A stretch of 64,000 bases of DNA from Riptortus pedestris (GCA_019009955.1 CM032232.1:137501001-137565000); one strand, 5' to 3'; positions 12,961-25,054 are shown, numbered from the stretch's first letter. Made by a program: numbers and translations. The notes: a model not told the origin generated them from the letters alone.

Positions 12961-13419
12961 CACTATTTATATTGTTAAGTTTATTAAAAAAAAATAAATG
13001 GTGTTTATTAGAGTTTTTTTCTGGATTGCAAAATTAAACACATAATCTCTATCACTACACAATTTATTTGACACTACACACTTGGTAAATTATTCTTAAC
13101 TATTACTCTGTGTGCAGTGACAACTTCACTTCTTATTGCACAGTACTATAACTCACGATCACTGAAGTTCACAAAAAAAAAAATACGGCACTGCACTGAC
13201 CTTCACAAAGAACACGGCACAACACTGCTATTTACATAAACCCGGCACTACACTGTTCTTTGCATAAAATACAGTACCGAAAGTTCGTCCACTAAAGCAG
13301 CACTTAACGCAATGTTAATCACTTGAAGAGAACTGAGAACAAACTAACTCTGGGGGCGAGCTGGGCCGCTTTTATAGCCGGGAGTACAACATCAAAGAGA
13401 AGGCCCAGAATGGCCTAGA
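12961..13419 (-). mobile_element. 27-bp minisatellite family, copy 1 (LTR-like), interrupted by a Transib-like element
   Basis: It shares ACACTTGGTAAATTATTCTT and CACGGCACTACACTG-type repeats with copies at 17150, 34829 and 55480. On the minus strand GGCTATAAAAGCGG (13365-13378) followed by TTCTCAGTTCTC looks like a TATA box and initiator. The copy continues after the Transib-like insertion, at 14316-14387. Confidence 0.55.
13364..13379 (-). promoter_or_regulatory. Candidate TATA box in the minisatellite family
   Basis: The minus strand reads CTATAAAAGCGG, with CAGTTCTC about 30-40 bp downstream acting as a possible initiator. The CAGTTCTC part is conserved at 37228. No transcript evidence is visible. 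Confidence 0.35.
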
Positions 13420-13424
13420 CGGCG

Positions 13425-14310
13425 CACACTGGAGCGAGTGATAGGGTAAGCCGGACATTCATTAATATCTCCGTTTCTACTGGTCCTAGAATATTGATTC
13501 TGGTGTCATTTTAAAGCACATCGAATACTCTATTGAACTACCTCATCAGTAATTTTTTAAGCAATTTTGCCAGTTGCGATATAACGGCAGGATGAATTTT
13601 AAGTGTGTACATACAGATTATGTATCGCTTACTAAGTAGAGAATTGTGATTTGAAGACACATATTATCAACATATAAAATATTTAGACAAGAAAAACACG
13701 TATTTAACTATTTCTTCGAACGTGAATGGTGGCGTCAATTGCGTAGAGGAGGAGGCGTTTTACACCGTACGTAGTTGGGAAAGGTCCGCGGGAGGTATAA
13801 TACGTCTTCCACACCGAAAGCGTTAACACTAAAAGTAAAATATTTAATGAATAGGCAAGTTTAGGCAAGGTCTGACGACGTTGTAAATAAGGCAATATAC
13901 TATTAAAAGCATGCCAAGTGGTATTTTTTCAAGCAAATACAAGCGATTTGCGAATTCAATTAAATAAAATTATTTTCAGCTCGATGTAAAAAAAAAAAAC
14001 AATTAGTGGAATTTTAAAAACCTTTTTTGCCAGTTTTTGATTTATTATAATACCCTTAATGTGTACTGGTAGCAACAATAATTTATAAAATGAAATAAGA
14101 GTTCACGACGAATTAAATAAACCAAGGCTTTTTTTAACATAGCAATTATAACCAGGCATTATGTAAAACCCATTGCAATAATATGGCTAAAAATCAATCT
14201 GGTCAATTGAAAAGGGTTTATGTGGTACTAACAATACAATCAAAATCCCAAATTAAAACTTTTATTTTTCCCCCCAATGTCCAACATTACTGAAGGATCG
14301 CTCCAGTGTG
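13425..14310 (+). mobile_element. Non-autonomous Transib-like element 1
   Basis: Termini are CACACTGGAGCGA and its inverse at 14298-14310. A 5-bp duplication CGGCG flanks it at 13420-13424 and 14311-14315. GC-rich 5-bp duplications with CAC-start termini (similar to the RAG signal heptamer) are features of the Transib superfamily. No transposase is readable, so the assignment rests on the ends. Confidence 0.65.
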
Positions 14311-14315
14311 CGGCG

Positions 14316-14400
14316 TAGTTGAGATACTTCGGGCGCCAATGGTTCATCATCGGTCGGCTCCTTTCATCTACTTCATACTTCTTAAATATGTAATTAACTC
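14316..14400 (-). mobile_element. 27-bp minisatellite family, remainder of copy 1
   Basis: TTCATCTACTTCATACTTCT + TAAATA matches TTCATTTACTTCGTACTTCT at 37319, the equivalent end of copy 3. A TTGGCGCCCGAAG string (minus strand, 14331-14344) resembles a retroviral primer site. Confidence 0.4.
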
Positions 14401-14428
14401 TGTTCAATTTTTCATGTACGTAATTTCT

Positions 14429-14948
14429 GCAACAATATAATGACAGCGATGCTGGGGGATCTTAAATAATGATTGCAACTTCTTTTGGCTTTAAAATGCA
14501 CAATATTTTTACACTACCTGCCTCAACTACTATTTATTTCAGGAACTATAACGAACATATAGAATTGTTTAGTATCAAAGAATAAATAAAAGTTCGTAAC
14601 GCAGTAAACTAAGCAGATTTCCCTCATGATATTTCACAACAGATAAATCTACATACTGGTAACAAAACACCGCCGTGAATATTAAGTGAATTAATACATA
14701 CGGTAATGAGAAATATTTCAGTCAATTTTAATAACCCTCCACCAGTAAGCATCCTAATTGTAAGCTTAACAGATAGATAGAAATATTCTTCACCAGAAAG
14801 AAAAAAATTACTGAAATATATCGTGAATGTACTATAAATAGTTGTTGAAGAAGGTACGAGTAAAAATATTGATTCATTTTAAAGCTAAATTTAGTAAAGT
14901 TGCAATCATTATTTAAGATCCCCCAGCATCGCTGTCATTATATTGTTG
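14429..14948. repeat. Perfect 53-bp inverted repeat
   Basis: Arm 14429-14481 (GCAACAATATAATGACAGCG...) is the exact reverse complement of arm 14896-14948. The loop holds a HINE-like 5' half. Confidence 0.9.
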
Positions 14949-15068
14949 CGATGGCAACGAACGAATTTATTCACTTAATACTCACGGTGGTGTTAAGTGT
15001 TACCAGTATGTAGATTTATCTATTGCATAACTTCACGATGGAAATCTGCTTAGTTTACGCAGCCCTTA
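14591..15068. mobile_element. Short head-to-head HINE-like pair
   Basis: TAAAAGTTCGTAACGCAGTA + AACTAAGCAGATTTCCCTC starts the left half. The right half runs inverted to GAAATCTGCTTAGTTTACGC at 15061. Both are 5' ends. Confidence 0.6.
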
Positions 15069-15429
15069 TAAGCTATTATATCATGAACCACTTTAATCAA
15101 AGCTTAAATAATAAATATTGATTTTATGCGAATATGTTCTGTTCGACGCTATAATTTTAGTTTTTACATTCTAAACTACATGATTTTTTTTTGATAAACA
15201 CGGCACTAGCTATTTAACCAATACATGAAAATCTAAAGATTATACGTGGTAATTGCTGAAATCTACTGTTAGAGGAGGGAATAATTGAAAATTCCAAGTA
15301 TCACGGTTATGAGTTGGACCGCATTGCTGTATTTAGCCAAACATGATGAAATTTTGATTTTCTCTAAGAGAACATAAACGGAGTTATTTGTTTTTTTTTT
15401 GTTTTTTGGGGGGGTTTCAGCCTTTTGTA
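15069..15429. other. Diverged HINE-like middle sequence
   Basis: ATCACGGTTATGAGTTGGAC and similar phrases recall the middle block. No ends are present and nothing else is recognised. Confidence 0.3.
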
Positions 15430-15612
15430 AACACCCACTGCTACTCATACACTTTTAATACTTCAGCTACTAAACATCTTAATTTCAAGCTAATGTTTCA
15501 ATTGCTATTTGCATTGGTTAATTAGTGGAGAAATTGAGAATAGATGGTGAGATGAGTATGTCAGGTGGAAAATCTGCTTACTTTACGCAACACCTGCGTG
15601 GCGGACCTACTA
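15430..15612 (-). mobile_element. HINE-like copy, 5' part
   Basis: TGGTGAGATGAGTATGTCAG then GGAAAATCTGCTTACTTTAC and CACCTGCGTGGCGGACC. It belongs to a subfamily shared with 16300-16455. Confidence 0.6.
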
Positions 15613-15655
15613 GCAGATTTTTCTTAAGGGAAATCAGCTATTGAGGTTACACTCA

Positions 15656-15722
<67 letters not shown>

Positions 15723-16455
15723 CCGCTCCGTTAACACAAAATCGTTTTATGTAAAAAGAAAGATCAAGTTCGTTTATGGCTGAAAGCGGACCAGTGGGAG
15801 GGAGGATTTGCGAAAATTCGAAATATCTCCGTTGCTATAAGTCAGATCGAAAAATTGGTTTTTATCTTATTGCAAATTAAATTTACTATAAATATTATTA
15901 TATGCATTGATTCTCTTTCATGAATATTAACTTGAACTTTTCAGTTTTCAGCCTTCAGCAAACCCCCAAAGAGCAAATTCTACTCATGTTACATAAACAC
16001 TCTGTAATGTAATTAACCACATTATTCGAAGCTTAAATACCAGATATTGATGTCAAGAGACCTTTATTGTACGAGATACATGCAAATATGAACATATGCC
16101 ACCATATGCCTTAAGTTCTTGGACTACTAAAATTTGATTTATTGAGATAAAAATTATTCTGATTCATTATTAATTTCAGTACTAGATCTATTAGATAGTT
16201 TTCGATGACATTAACATGCTTTATTGTGATATATTTCAGTAATTGTTTTCCTTTCCGGTAGAGGTTGGCTGGCCACTTCTACTCATCCAATTTTAGTACT
16301 TTAACTACTAAACATATCAATTCCAGCTAATATTTCAATTCTTTTTACGCAGGCTAATTAGTGGATAAATTGAGAATAGATGGTGAGATGAGTATGTCAT
16401 TTTCCAACTTGTTTGAAATCTGCTTAGTTTACACAACACCTGCGTGAAGGGTCTA
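15613..16455 (-). mobile_element. HINE-like copy, long subfamily
   Basis: It starts TAGCAGATTTTTCTTAAGGG. (TA)n is at 15659-15720, then ATCGTTTTATGTAAAAAGAA, CAGTAATTGTTTTCCTTTCC, and AATCTGCTTAGTTTACACAA with a degenerate terminus. Confidence 0.75.
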
Positions 16456-17149
16456 TTTATTTTTGAAGCTTTTATAATTGGAAAGTGCAATGAGAAGGCT
16501 GTAAATAAATTCGTACGAATGGGGTCACATTGCCTCGAATTCCAGTTATTTTGTTTTCTTTATTGCGAGTGAGAGTGCGTGAGCTTTTCAACCCCTCTCG
16601 AACTAATTTCGGTTCGTAACAAATCCCTTTTAATACATTCGCAAGTTGCGTAATTTATCCGGACTGGCCGCCATCTGTGCTGGCAAATAAAAAAAAAAAG
16701 TGTTTCGAGAGTGTTTTACGCTTGGAAATTTAATTCTTGCCCCTCTTCGCGCAATCCAATGCTTTGAAGTCGATCTCTGTCAAAGCCTTTATGTTCAGGT
16801 CAAATGTAGAACATTCTTTTTTATTTCTCATTTTAGTTTCGCAGGAAATGTCTGTTGTGAAATAGGAGACTTGTTGATTTGTATACAGTTTTATAAGCAG
16901 GTTTTTCGTAAAACAATTCTCATATTAAAGCAGTATTAAAGGTAATTGTTTTCGAAAAATGTCTAATAATGACAAGAAAAAAGTAATTTAATGCACAATC
17001 ATGGACTTCAACGAATGGACATTTTCCTTTTCTTTCTTTCCTCTCTTCTTTAATTTTTTTTATTTATTTATTAACGTTCTCTTTGTTCTACTATTTCTAA
17101 TTGGAACGGGATATCTACAGGTTACTACCCTTTTTTTTGCCAGGGCGTA
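16456..17149. other. Unassigned stretch
   Basis: A region with GAGAGTGCGTGAGC and CCGGACTGGCCGCC has locally higher GC near 16580-16690. The plus-strand open stretch 16700-16939 has no recognised domain or splice support. Confidence 0.3.
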
Positions 17150-17890
17150 AATTATACAATATGACCGTATTGATATTATTGCGTTTGTTACCAAAAATAA
17201 TAAACGTTGATTATCATGTTTTTCTTTTGGATTTCAAAATTAAAAAAACAAAAACAAGTTTCAACCTTTTTATCAGTACACAATTTCTTTACCAATCACT
17301 GCTCACTTTTACACATTTAGTAAATTATTTTTCACTAATTATCACAATATTCACTGCTAACTTCAAGTTCTTATTTTACAGCACAATAACTCATGATCAC
17401 ACTAATCACTGAGGTTCACTAAACAAGGCACTGCACTGATATTCACTAAACAAGGCACTGCACTGATGTTCACTAAACAAGGCACTGCACTGATATTCAC
17501 TAAACAAGGCACTGCACTGATGTTCACTAAACAAGGCACTGCACTGATATTCACTAAACAAGGCACTGCACTGATGTTCACTAAACACTGTACTGCACTG
17601 ATGTTCACTAAACACTGTACTGCACTGATGTTCACTAAACACTGTACTGCACTGATGTTCACTAAACACTGTACTGCACTGATGTTCACTAAACACTGTA
17701 CTTCACTGACGTTCACTAAACAATGCACCGCACTGATGTTCACTAAACAATACACTGCACTGATATTCACTAAACACTGTACTGCAATGAAGTTCACTAA
17801 ACACTGTACTGCACCGTTGTTCACAGGTAACTACACTGAACTCACTGATATTCAATTAAGAAAACTGATTTTGAATTAAAAACAAAACGG
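17150..17890 (-). repeat. 27-bp minisatellite family, copy 2 with about 15 tandem units
   Basis: Units TTCACTAAACAAGGCACTGC + ACTGATA (27 bp) run from 17413 to about 17820, in two halves (AAGGCACTGC, then ACTGTACTGC). A period divisible by three keeps frames open on both strands. These are not proteins. The flank ATAATAAACGTTGATTATCA matches copies 3 and 4. Confidence 0.9.
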
Positions 17891-17984
17891 TCTGCACCTG
17901 GCGGACTTACGGGGGACTTACAGGCTCCGAGGCAAAACCTTAATTGATGCCGTCTTCGCATAACGAATATCTTGCATTATAAAG

Positions 17985-18338
17985 GTCCTATGGAAACAAT
18001 ATTTGGAATTTATGGTTGGAATAAAGAGGTACATGTTACAACAGCTTATTGCTATTATTACTTTATTGCTTATTATTAAGACATGAGTAGGAGTGGGGGT
18101 ATATTGAAGGTTGAATCTGAAAACTCCAATTATCTCGGCTAATATTAATCTTTGTGAGAATATGTAAATAAAAACATTTATAAACAGTTATATTTACAAC
18201 AAGATTAGTTCTATACACTTTTTCAATCTGCAAATAATAACAAAGAAAATTCGAATTTTTGAAATCCCCCCCTCTAAACCCCCCTCCCAGTCCGATTCCA
18301 GACATATATATATATCACTTGAGGGAAATCTGGTAAAA
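17985..18338 (+). mobile_element. HINE-like copy, partial
   Basis: GAAACAATATTTGGAATTTA, then TTATCTCGGCTAATATTAAT and CCCCTCTAAACCCCCCTCCC. It has a short (TA)n and a damaged end TTGAGGGAAATCTGGTAAAA. Confidence 0.65.
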
Positions 18339-18510
18339 TGTCGTGTAACCAATCTTCTTTCTAATTTAAATTTAAATAATTATACTGGTTCTCAAAAATT
18401 TTGCCCTAGAGAGTTGTTTGGCGATCTTAGTGGTATTTTTTATGTTGATTCTGAATCTGTGCTTAGATTCTTTCTATCACGTTTAGTTATCTTAGGGCAG
18501 CTGTATGTAC
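18339..18510 (+). other. Possible upstream part of the decayed element below
   Basis: A short readable stretch (FCPRELFGDLSGIFYVDSES) precedes the fragment at 18520. I do not recognise it, and frames do not connect cleanly. Confidence 0.25.
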
Positions 18511-18519
18511 ATTTTACGA

Positions 18520-19160
18520 TAACGAAAGTTGCATCATCTGCAAGTGGGAAAGCAGAGACAGAAAAAATCATTACTTGAAAAAAGATTGGTCACGAGGTAA
18601 AGCACTTATTCCCGGACTCAAAAATGTCCTTTTTCGACTTTTGGTCGAGCCAAAAACTGTTCGTTTGCTACCTAAACGTATAAAATGTGGACCTTTTTAA
18701 GAATTTTCTGTAAGACTTTTACGAAAATGGTGCTGCATTTACTTATTTGAAGCAAAAATTCCCTAAAATCAGTGAGGCAAAGATCAAAGAAGGAATTTCT
18801 ATTGGGCCTCAGATTGGGGAAGTGCTGAAGGATTCGGAATTTCGACAGCAATTGAGTTCAACGGAAAAAAGCGCGTGGAACGCATTCGAAAACGTAGTCG
18901 AACATTTTCTAGGAAATATGGCTGAAAATTATCGCCATCTGGTGTCTTATCTAATTAAATCGTACCTAAAAATGGGCTGTCTTTAAAAATTCTCTTCTTG
19001 TACTCACTCCACCAAACCTATGTGTCGTTGGTGATGAACACGGTGAACGTTATCATCAGGTTGTTTTACACTTGGAAGATCAATGTCAAGGAAATTTCAG
19101 GAAAATGCTAGCTGATCACAGCTAGACACTGAAAACGGACTTGCTACATGGTAAATTAAT
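18520..19160 (+). pseudogene. Decayed relative of the transposon protein at 52734
   Basis: CIICKWESRDRKNHYLKKDW is followed, in shifted frames, by KFPKISEAKIKEGISIGPQI, the FLGN motif (18916), and GDEHGERYHQVVLHLEDQCQ. The order and motifs are the same as in 52734-53260, with extra N-terminal sequence including a CxxC. Several frameshifts and stops mark it as dead. No terminal repeats could be identified around it. Confidence 0.65.
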
Positions 19161-19560
19161 AAAAAATCCTAGGTAAGGACCAATTTTTTTTAAATGCAAG
19201 ATGTATTTTCTTAAACCCCTTTTTATCTCCATTTATTCTGGTTGTCCTGAGGAAACTAAACTTGAAAGAGAAATCTGAGCCCATATTCGGGAAATAGCTC
19301 TAGGATCACCCAACTACATGCCTAGAACAGAAAACAATTTTTTTTGCTCTCGACCAGTTTTATTATTGGTCTATACATCTGTTTCGAAACTTGAATGTTA
19401 ATAGAGATACTTGTATTTTTTAGTATCTGTTTAACCCTGTTTCTGTTTACTCACTTTATAATAGCAATGAACCAAAGGAACTGCGTTTAAATGCGAAAAA
19501 TTGTTCTCCTTTGATTTTACTAAGTTTTACTAAAATTAAAAAGCGGAAATATTTTCTATG
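19161..19560. other. Unassigned stretch
   Basis: AT-rich, with no feature I can support. It may be the 3' part of the element at 18520. Confidence 0.25.
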
Positions 19561-19565
19561 CGCCG

Positions 19566-20473
19566 CACACTGGAGCGAGTGATAGGGTAAGCCGGACATT
19601 CATTAATATCTCCGTTTCTACTGCTCCTAGAATATTGATTCTGGTGTCATTTTAAAGCACATCCAATACTCTATTCAACTATCTGATCAGCATTTTTTGA
19701 AGCAATTCTGCCAGATGCGATATAACGGTAGGATGAATTTTAAATGTGTACATACAGATTATGTATCACTTACTAAGTAGTGAATTGTGATTTGTAGACA
19801 CATAATATCAACATATGTTTTATAAATTTTTATTTTTTTAATAAATTGAAGTTCACAAACGCAATACTAAAATTGTAAACAAAAATATATCTAGAATAAA
19901 AATTAAAAAAAAAAATCTATGTATTTAATTTAATAATGAGAATTTCTAAGCTGGAAGAATTTCTAATGTTTTTTTATTTTTCAATTAGAAGTTCTTTTAC
20001 TTCCGAAGTTATTGTTTCTAAGCGATCGCTATCGTTGTTAAGTGTTGGCCTTAAATGTAATATTAGAGGGTCTGAATTAATTAACAAATTATTCAGGATA
20101 TCTCTGTTGTTAGCCGTCCTTGAAAATTTTCTTGAAAAAGATTCTCTGTATGCGCGGAAGTATTTATGCGCCTAAACTAAAAAAAATATTTAATGAATAG
20201 GCAAGTTTAGGCAAGATCTGACGACATTGTAAATAAGACAATATACTCCTGAAAGCATGCCAAGTGGTATTTTTTCAAGCAAATACAAGCGATTTGCGAA
20301 TTCAATTAAATAAAATTATTTTCAGCTCAATGTAAAAAAAAAAATAAAAATTAGAGGAATTTTAAAAACCTTTTGTGCCAGTTTTTGATTTGTTATAATA
20401 CCGTTAATATGTACTGGAAGCAACAATAATTTATAAAATGAAATAAGAGTTCACGACGGATCACTCCAGTGTG
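19566..20473 (+). mobile_element. Non-autonomous Transib-like element 2
   Basis: It has the same termini as 13425-14310 (CACACTGGAGCGAGTGATAG at the left, CACTCCAGTGTG at the right). The 5-bp duplication CGCCG is at 19561-19565 and 20474-20478. The first 250 bp and last 250 bp are nearly identical to element 1, but the centres (19815-20175 here) differ. The open stretch 19936-20175 lies in that unique centre and is not a known transposase. Confidence 0.7.
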
Positions 20474-20478
20474 CGCCG

Positions 20479-21540
20479 TATTGAAAAATGTTATACAACC
20501 AATATTCTTGTACAATTATTTATCTAAAACTATGGCCGTAAATAGGTTTCCTCTAGTTGATGTATTGGAATTTTTTTTTTTATTTAGGGAGATTTCCCTT
20601 ACAACAAATCATTTATTTCATCTTTAGTTAACCGCCCAATTCTGCTCAAACGATTTTCAGCTTGGGCAACTGAATTACTGTACAACTCAGTCAAGCTTAA
20701 ATTATAAGTTCATTTTGAGTGGGTTTTACACTAGGTGAGAAATATAGAATAGATGGTGTGATGAGATTACGAAAGAGTCATTCCAGCTCTTTGGAAATAT
20801 ATCTTATAGTTTTGTCTGCCTGGCGGACTTTGCATTTTTACTTCTTTTCAGAAGTCCTTTGCATTTCATTTGCTTTCAAATACATTATGATAAAGGTATT
20901 TTGTCTTTATAAATTAATGTGCAATTCCATAAGAGAACATTCAGCTTTGATGGTCTCACGCATAGAATTGTTATGGATATTATTAGGAATAATACTGAAC
21001 TGACAGAAGTTATTGCTCGAGTTTAAAGACTAGAATTATGTTTTTGGTGAAATTTTGTATTATAAAGAAGAATTAGAGAATAAGAGATGGGCATACGCCG
21101 TGTGTGTCTGTCCAGGACTTGTGGAATCTACTCCGCTAAGGAAAGCAACGTGTGAAGGAATTTATATTGTTTTTATATTTATTTTAAACTTCATTTGTAT
21201 AAGTGGTTGTTTTTCAAAACTCCACATCCCGTCCTTGTTAAGCCTTTCTGTATAAATCCTTGAGCCTTTCGTGCGGATGGAGTTTTAGCTCCGGCGTCAA
21301 AAAGCCTTAAGATTTAACCTTTTAGTGAATTATACTAAATCTGATTCCATTTATTTATGAGATGTGGACGAGTGAAGCCCTTGACTCATTCCAAGAAGAA
21401 CTAAGTAGATTTGTTTTCTTCTTCGCCATTTCAGACTTAAGAGTTGTTTTCTTATTGCCTTCACTTTGAAAAGCTCTCTTTCCCTCATTTATAATAAATG
21501 CGAAACTTGATGAAGATTACTAAAACTTTATTTTTTCAAA
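20479..21540. other. Unassigned stretch
   Basis: AGGGAGATTTCCCTTACAAC at 20588 recalls the HINE-like 3' end. The open stretches at 20719 and 21055 have no domains, no codon bias change and no splice-site logic, so they are not called. Confidence 0.3.
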
Positions 21541-21589
21541 ACATTGATTACCAACAAAACAAGCGCTGTAGCCAAGGATAGACTCCGGC

Positions 21590-23920
21590 CATGCAGAAGA
21601 TGTACCTCTATAATGCTTTATCCAGCAAAGCATTGTGATCCCGTTCTGCAGATGTGTTATCCAACAAGGATTTCAACTCTGTCCCAGGACAAGATATTGA
21701 CGTATGAAGTTTTATCCAACAAGGATGGTGGTCCCACTTATTGCGAAGAAGCACCTCTATAATGTTCTATGCAACAAGGATTGAGACCCCGTCTCAGAAC
21801 GCGATATTCCTCTGAGATGTGTTATCCAACAAGGATTTCAACTCTGTCCCTGGACAAGATATTGACGTCTGAAGTTTTATCCAACAAGGGTGGTCCCACT
21901 TATTGCGAAGAAGCACCTCTATAATGTTTTATTCTACAAGGGTTGTGACCCCGTCTCTGTAGATGATATTCCTCTGAGATGTGTTGTCAACAAGGATATA
22001 AAGTCTGACCATCGAGAGATGCATAAGATGCACCTCTATAATGTTTTTTCTAAAAGGAATTGTGAAGCCGTTTCTGCAGAAGGGATTCCTGAGTGATATG
22101 ATGTCCAACAAGGATTATGTCTCCGAATCTGCATATGATATTTCTCTGTGATTTGTTATTTAACAAGGATTGTGACTCCATCTCTGCAAACAATATAGCT
22201 TTATAATGTTCTTTCCAACGAGGACTGTGACGCCGTCTGTGCAGACGGTATTCCTTTATAATGTGTTATCCAACAACGATTGTTACTCCGTCTGTGCAGA
22301 TCATATTAGTTTGTTATTTGTAATCCACTTAGGAATGTTTTTCCACAAATGCAGGCGATGTACCAGTAAAATGCGTTTTCCAAAAAGGTCTGTAACATGG
22401 TCTCTGCAGAAGGTATTCCTTTGACATGTGTTATCCAACAAGGATTGTGACTCCGTCTTGGCAGATGAAATTCCTCTGTGCTGTGTTATCAAACAAAGAT
22501 TGCTACTTCCGTCTCTGAAGATCATATTCTTCTTTGGTCAGTTATCCAACATGGATTGTGATTCAGTCTATGCAAGCGATATACCAGTATAATGTGTTTT
22601 CCAAAAAGGACTGTGACGCCGTATCTTCATAAAGTATTCTTGCGTGATGTGTAGTCCAACAAGGATTGTGACTCCGACTTGGCAGATGAAATTCCTCAGT
22701 GTTGTCTATCCAACAAGGATTGTGACTCCGACTTGGCAGATCATATTACTCTGTGGTTTGTTATCCAACACGGATTGTAATTCAGTCTATACAAAAGATA
22801 TACCTCTCTAAAGTGTTTTCAAACAAGGACCGTGACGCCGACTCCGCAGAAGGTATTCCTTTGAGATGTGTTTCCAACAACGATTGCGACTCCGTCTGTA
22901 TAGAATATTCTTGTCTGAAGTTTTATACAAGGGTTCCGACACTGTTTTTGCAGAAGATATTCCTGTGTGAAGTATTATCCAACGAGGATTTATATCCTGT
23001 CTCTACAGAGGATATTCCTGTGTGAAGCATTATCAAACGAGGATTTGGATCCTGTCTCTACAGAGGATATTCCTGTGTGAATTATTATCCAACAAGGATT
23101 TGGATCCTGTCTCTACAGAGGATATTCCTGTGTGAAGTATTACCCAACAAGGATTTGGATCCTGTCCCCACAGAGAATATTCCTACGTGAAGTATTATCC
23201 AACAAGGATTTAGGGATCCTGTCTCTACAGAGGATATTCCTGTGAGAAGTATAATCCAACAAGGATTTGGATCCTGTCTCTAAAGAGGATATTTCTGTGT
23301 GAAGTATTATCCAAGAAGGATTTGGATCCTGTCTCCTCAGAGAACATTCCTGTATGAAGTATTATCCAACAAGGATTAGGATTCTGTCTCTACAGAGGAT
23401 ATTCCTGTGTGAAGTATTATCCAACAAGGATTTGGATCCTGTCTCCTCAGAGAACATTCCTGTGTGAAGTATTATCCAACAAGGATTTGGATCCTGTCTC
23501 CTCAGAGAACATTCCTGTGTGAAGTATTGTCCAACAAGTATTTGGTTCCTGTGTGCAGTATTATCCAACAAGGATATGGATCCTGTCTCTACAGAGGATA
23601 TTCCTGTGTAAAGTATTATCCAACAAAGATTTGGATCCTGTCTCCACAGAGGATATTCCTGTGTGAAGTATATTACCTAACAACGATTTGAATCCTGTCT
23701 CTACAGGGGGTATTCCTGTGTGATGTATTGTCAAACATAGATTTCGGCTCCTTTGTGTGGAGGATATTCCGGTGTGAAGTATTAGTCAATAAAGATAATA
23801 AGGATTCTCCGTCTGCAGACAAGGTATTCGTCTGGGATGCGTTACTCAGCACGGATTATGACTTCTCGTTAGCAATAGATATAACTCTGTGGTGTGTTAT
23901 TGCACAAGGATTTTGACTCG
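21590..23920 (+). repeat. About 55-bp tandem array
   Basis: Units have the form TTATCCAACAAGGATTTGGA...CCTGTCTCTACAGAGGATAT + TCCTGTGTGAAG. They are strongly diverged at 21590-22900, nearly identical at 22950-23690, and decay again to 23920. About 40 units are present. The frame changes every unit, so no protein is implied. Confidence 0.9.
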
Positions 23921-24449
23921 ATGATAAAAGCCACCAGGTAAGTATGGGATAAACACTGGTGGAAGAGAGTGGAATCAGCAGTGGGAATGATGCTGTAGAC
24001 TAGCTGTCATCGTTGACAGTCTGATGAAAGACTACCTTCCTAGAGCAATTAATCTCGATGAACTGATCGATGCCCAGCGGTCAAACCGATTCATCAGCTC
24101 TTGCCCACAAATCATCACAATCTCTTCCCCTACAATTCACACTCATACTCGTTTAGGGAGAAAAAAGTCAGTCACGCATGGTCTGCGGACTCACGTGCTG
24201 GAATGTCTCACAGGTGACGTCATATCACATTCATCTCTCTGCATCTGCCTTGTGAATCATTTACTTAATTTAAGACTCGAAATTTTAGCTCAGGTCAATT
24301 TAGGTAGGGGAAGGGAAAAATAATTCGTATTAGTCCTGTTATTATCTGGTAGAATGCACATTCCAAACGAAAGCATCTAAGCCTATAACTTAAATCATTC
24401 AAAATGCTGAACAAAAATAATGTAAATAAATAAGTATAAATAACAAAAA
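23921..24449. other. Unassigned with one HINE-like scrap
   Basis: AAAAAGTCAGTCACGCATGG + TCTGCGGACTCACGTG at 24165-24200 is a diverged HINE-like 5' end. Nothing else is recognised. Confidence 0.3.
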
Positions 24450-24900
24450 TTGGGGTTCCACTAAACCTTCAAATTCCTACAAAATCCAATCCCTCCAATC
24501 CAGAATACTCCGAAAAATTACAGATTCCCCATTTTATGTATCCAATTTAACTCTCCATAACGACCTCAACATTCCTTTTGTCCCATACCCTAGCAAAATC
24601 CCGATATCAGAAATTCCACTCTCTCGTTCCCGCACATCCTAATCCTTTAGTCGAATCACTCTCATCTACCCATATTCCAGAAAACGCAAGACAACGTCTG
24701 AAGCGTAAGTGGCCCAGAGATCTTCATGTGTAGTGCACAGTATAACTCCAAATAGTACAAGCCAATGTTCCCTCCATTGTGGGTATTGTCAATGGACAAC
24801 TTCCCACCTCAAGCCAATATTAAGGCCAATTGTTATTATCATTCATACCATTTGCTTGTAATATTGTTGCAAATAAAGGAATAAATATATTAAAAAAAAT
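24450..24900 (+). mobile_element. Jockey-like LINE 3' fragment
   Basis: Readable pieces are YKIQSLQSRILRKITDSPFY and VSNLTLHNDLNIPFV, then after a frameshift HPNPLVESLS and RQRLKRKWPRDL with a stop at 24732. This is the C-terminal end typical of Jockey-clade reverse transcriptase proteins. An AATAAA lies at 24880. It is 5'-truncated and dead. Confidence 0.7.
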
Positions 24901-25054
24901 AACAATTTCAAAATGCAATTACATTGAAGAAAATTTAGACAATAAATAACAATGGTTGAACATGTGAACCTCTCGCTGATGTTAACAGCTTTATTTAGAT
25001 GACATACTTGAACTCCAAAGACTTACATCAAGTAAACGTATTATCTTTTCATTA

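Noticed and set aside
17402..17830. CRISPR array
   Set aside because: Units are contiguous with no unique spacers, and the genome is eukaryotic. The same reasoning excludes 21590-23920 and 58775-59710.
17402..17879. CLVNISAV and MFTKQGTAL repeat proteins
   Set aside because: The 27-bp period is divisible by three, so both strands stay open by chance. The related copies at 34829 and 55480 are broken.
21544..23916. Multiple open frames in the 55-bp array
   Set aside because: The frame shifts each unit, and no continuous coding sequence or conserved start exists.
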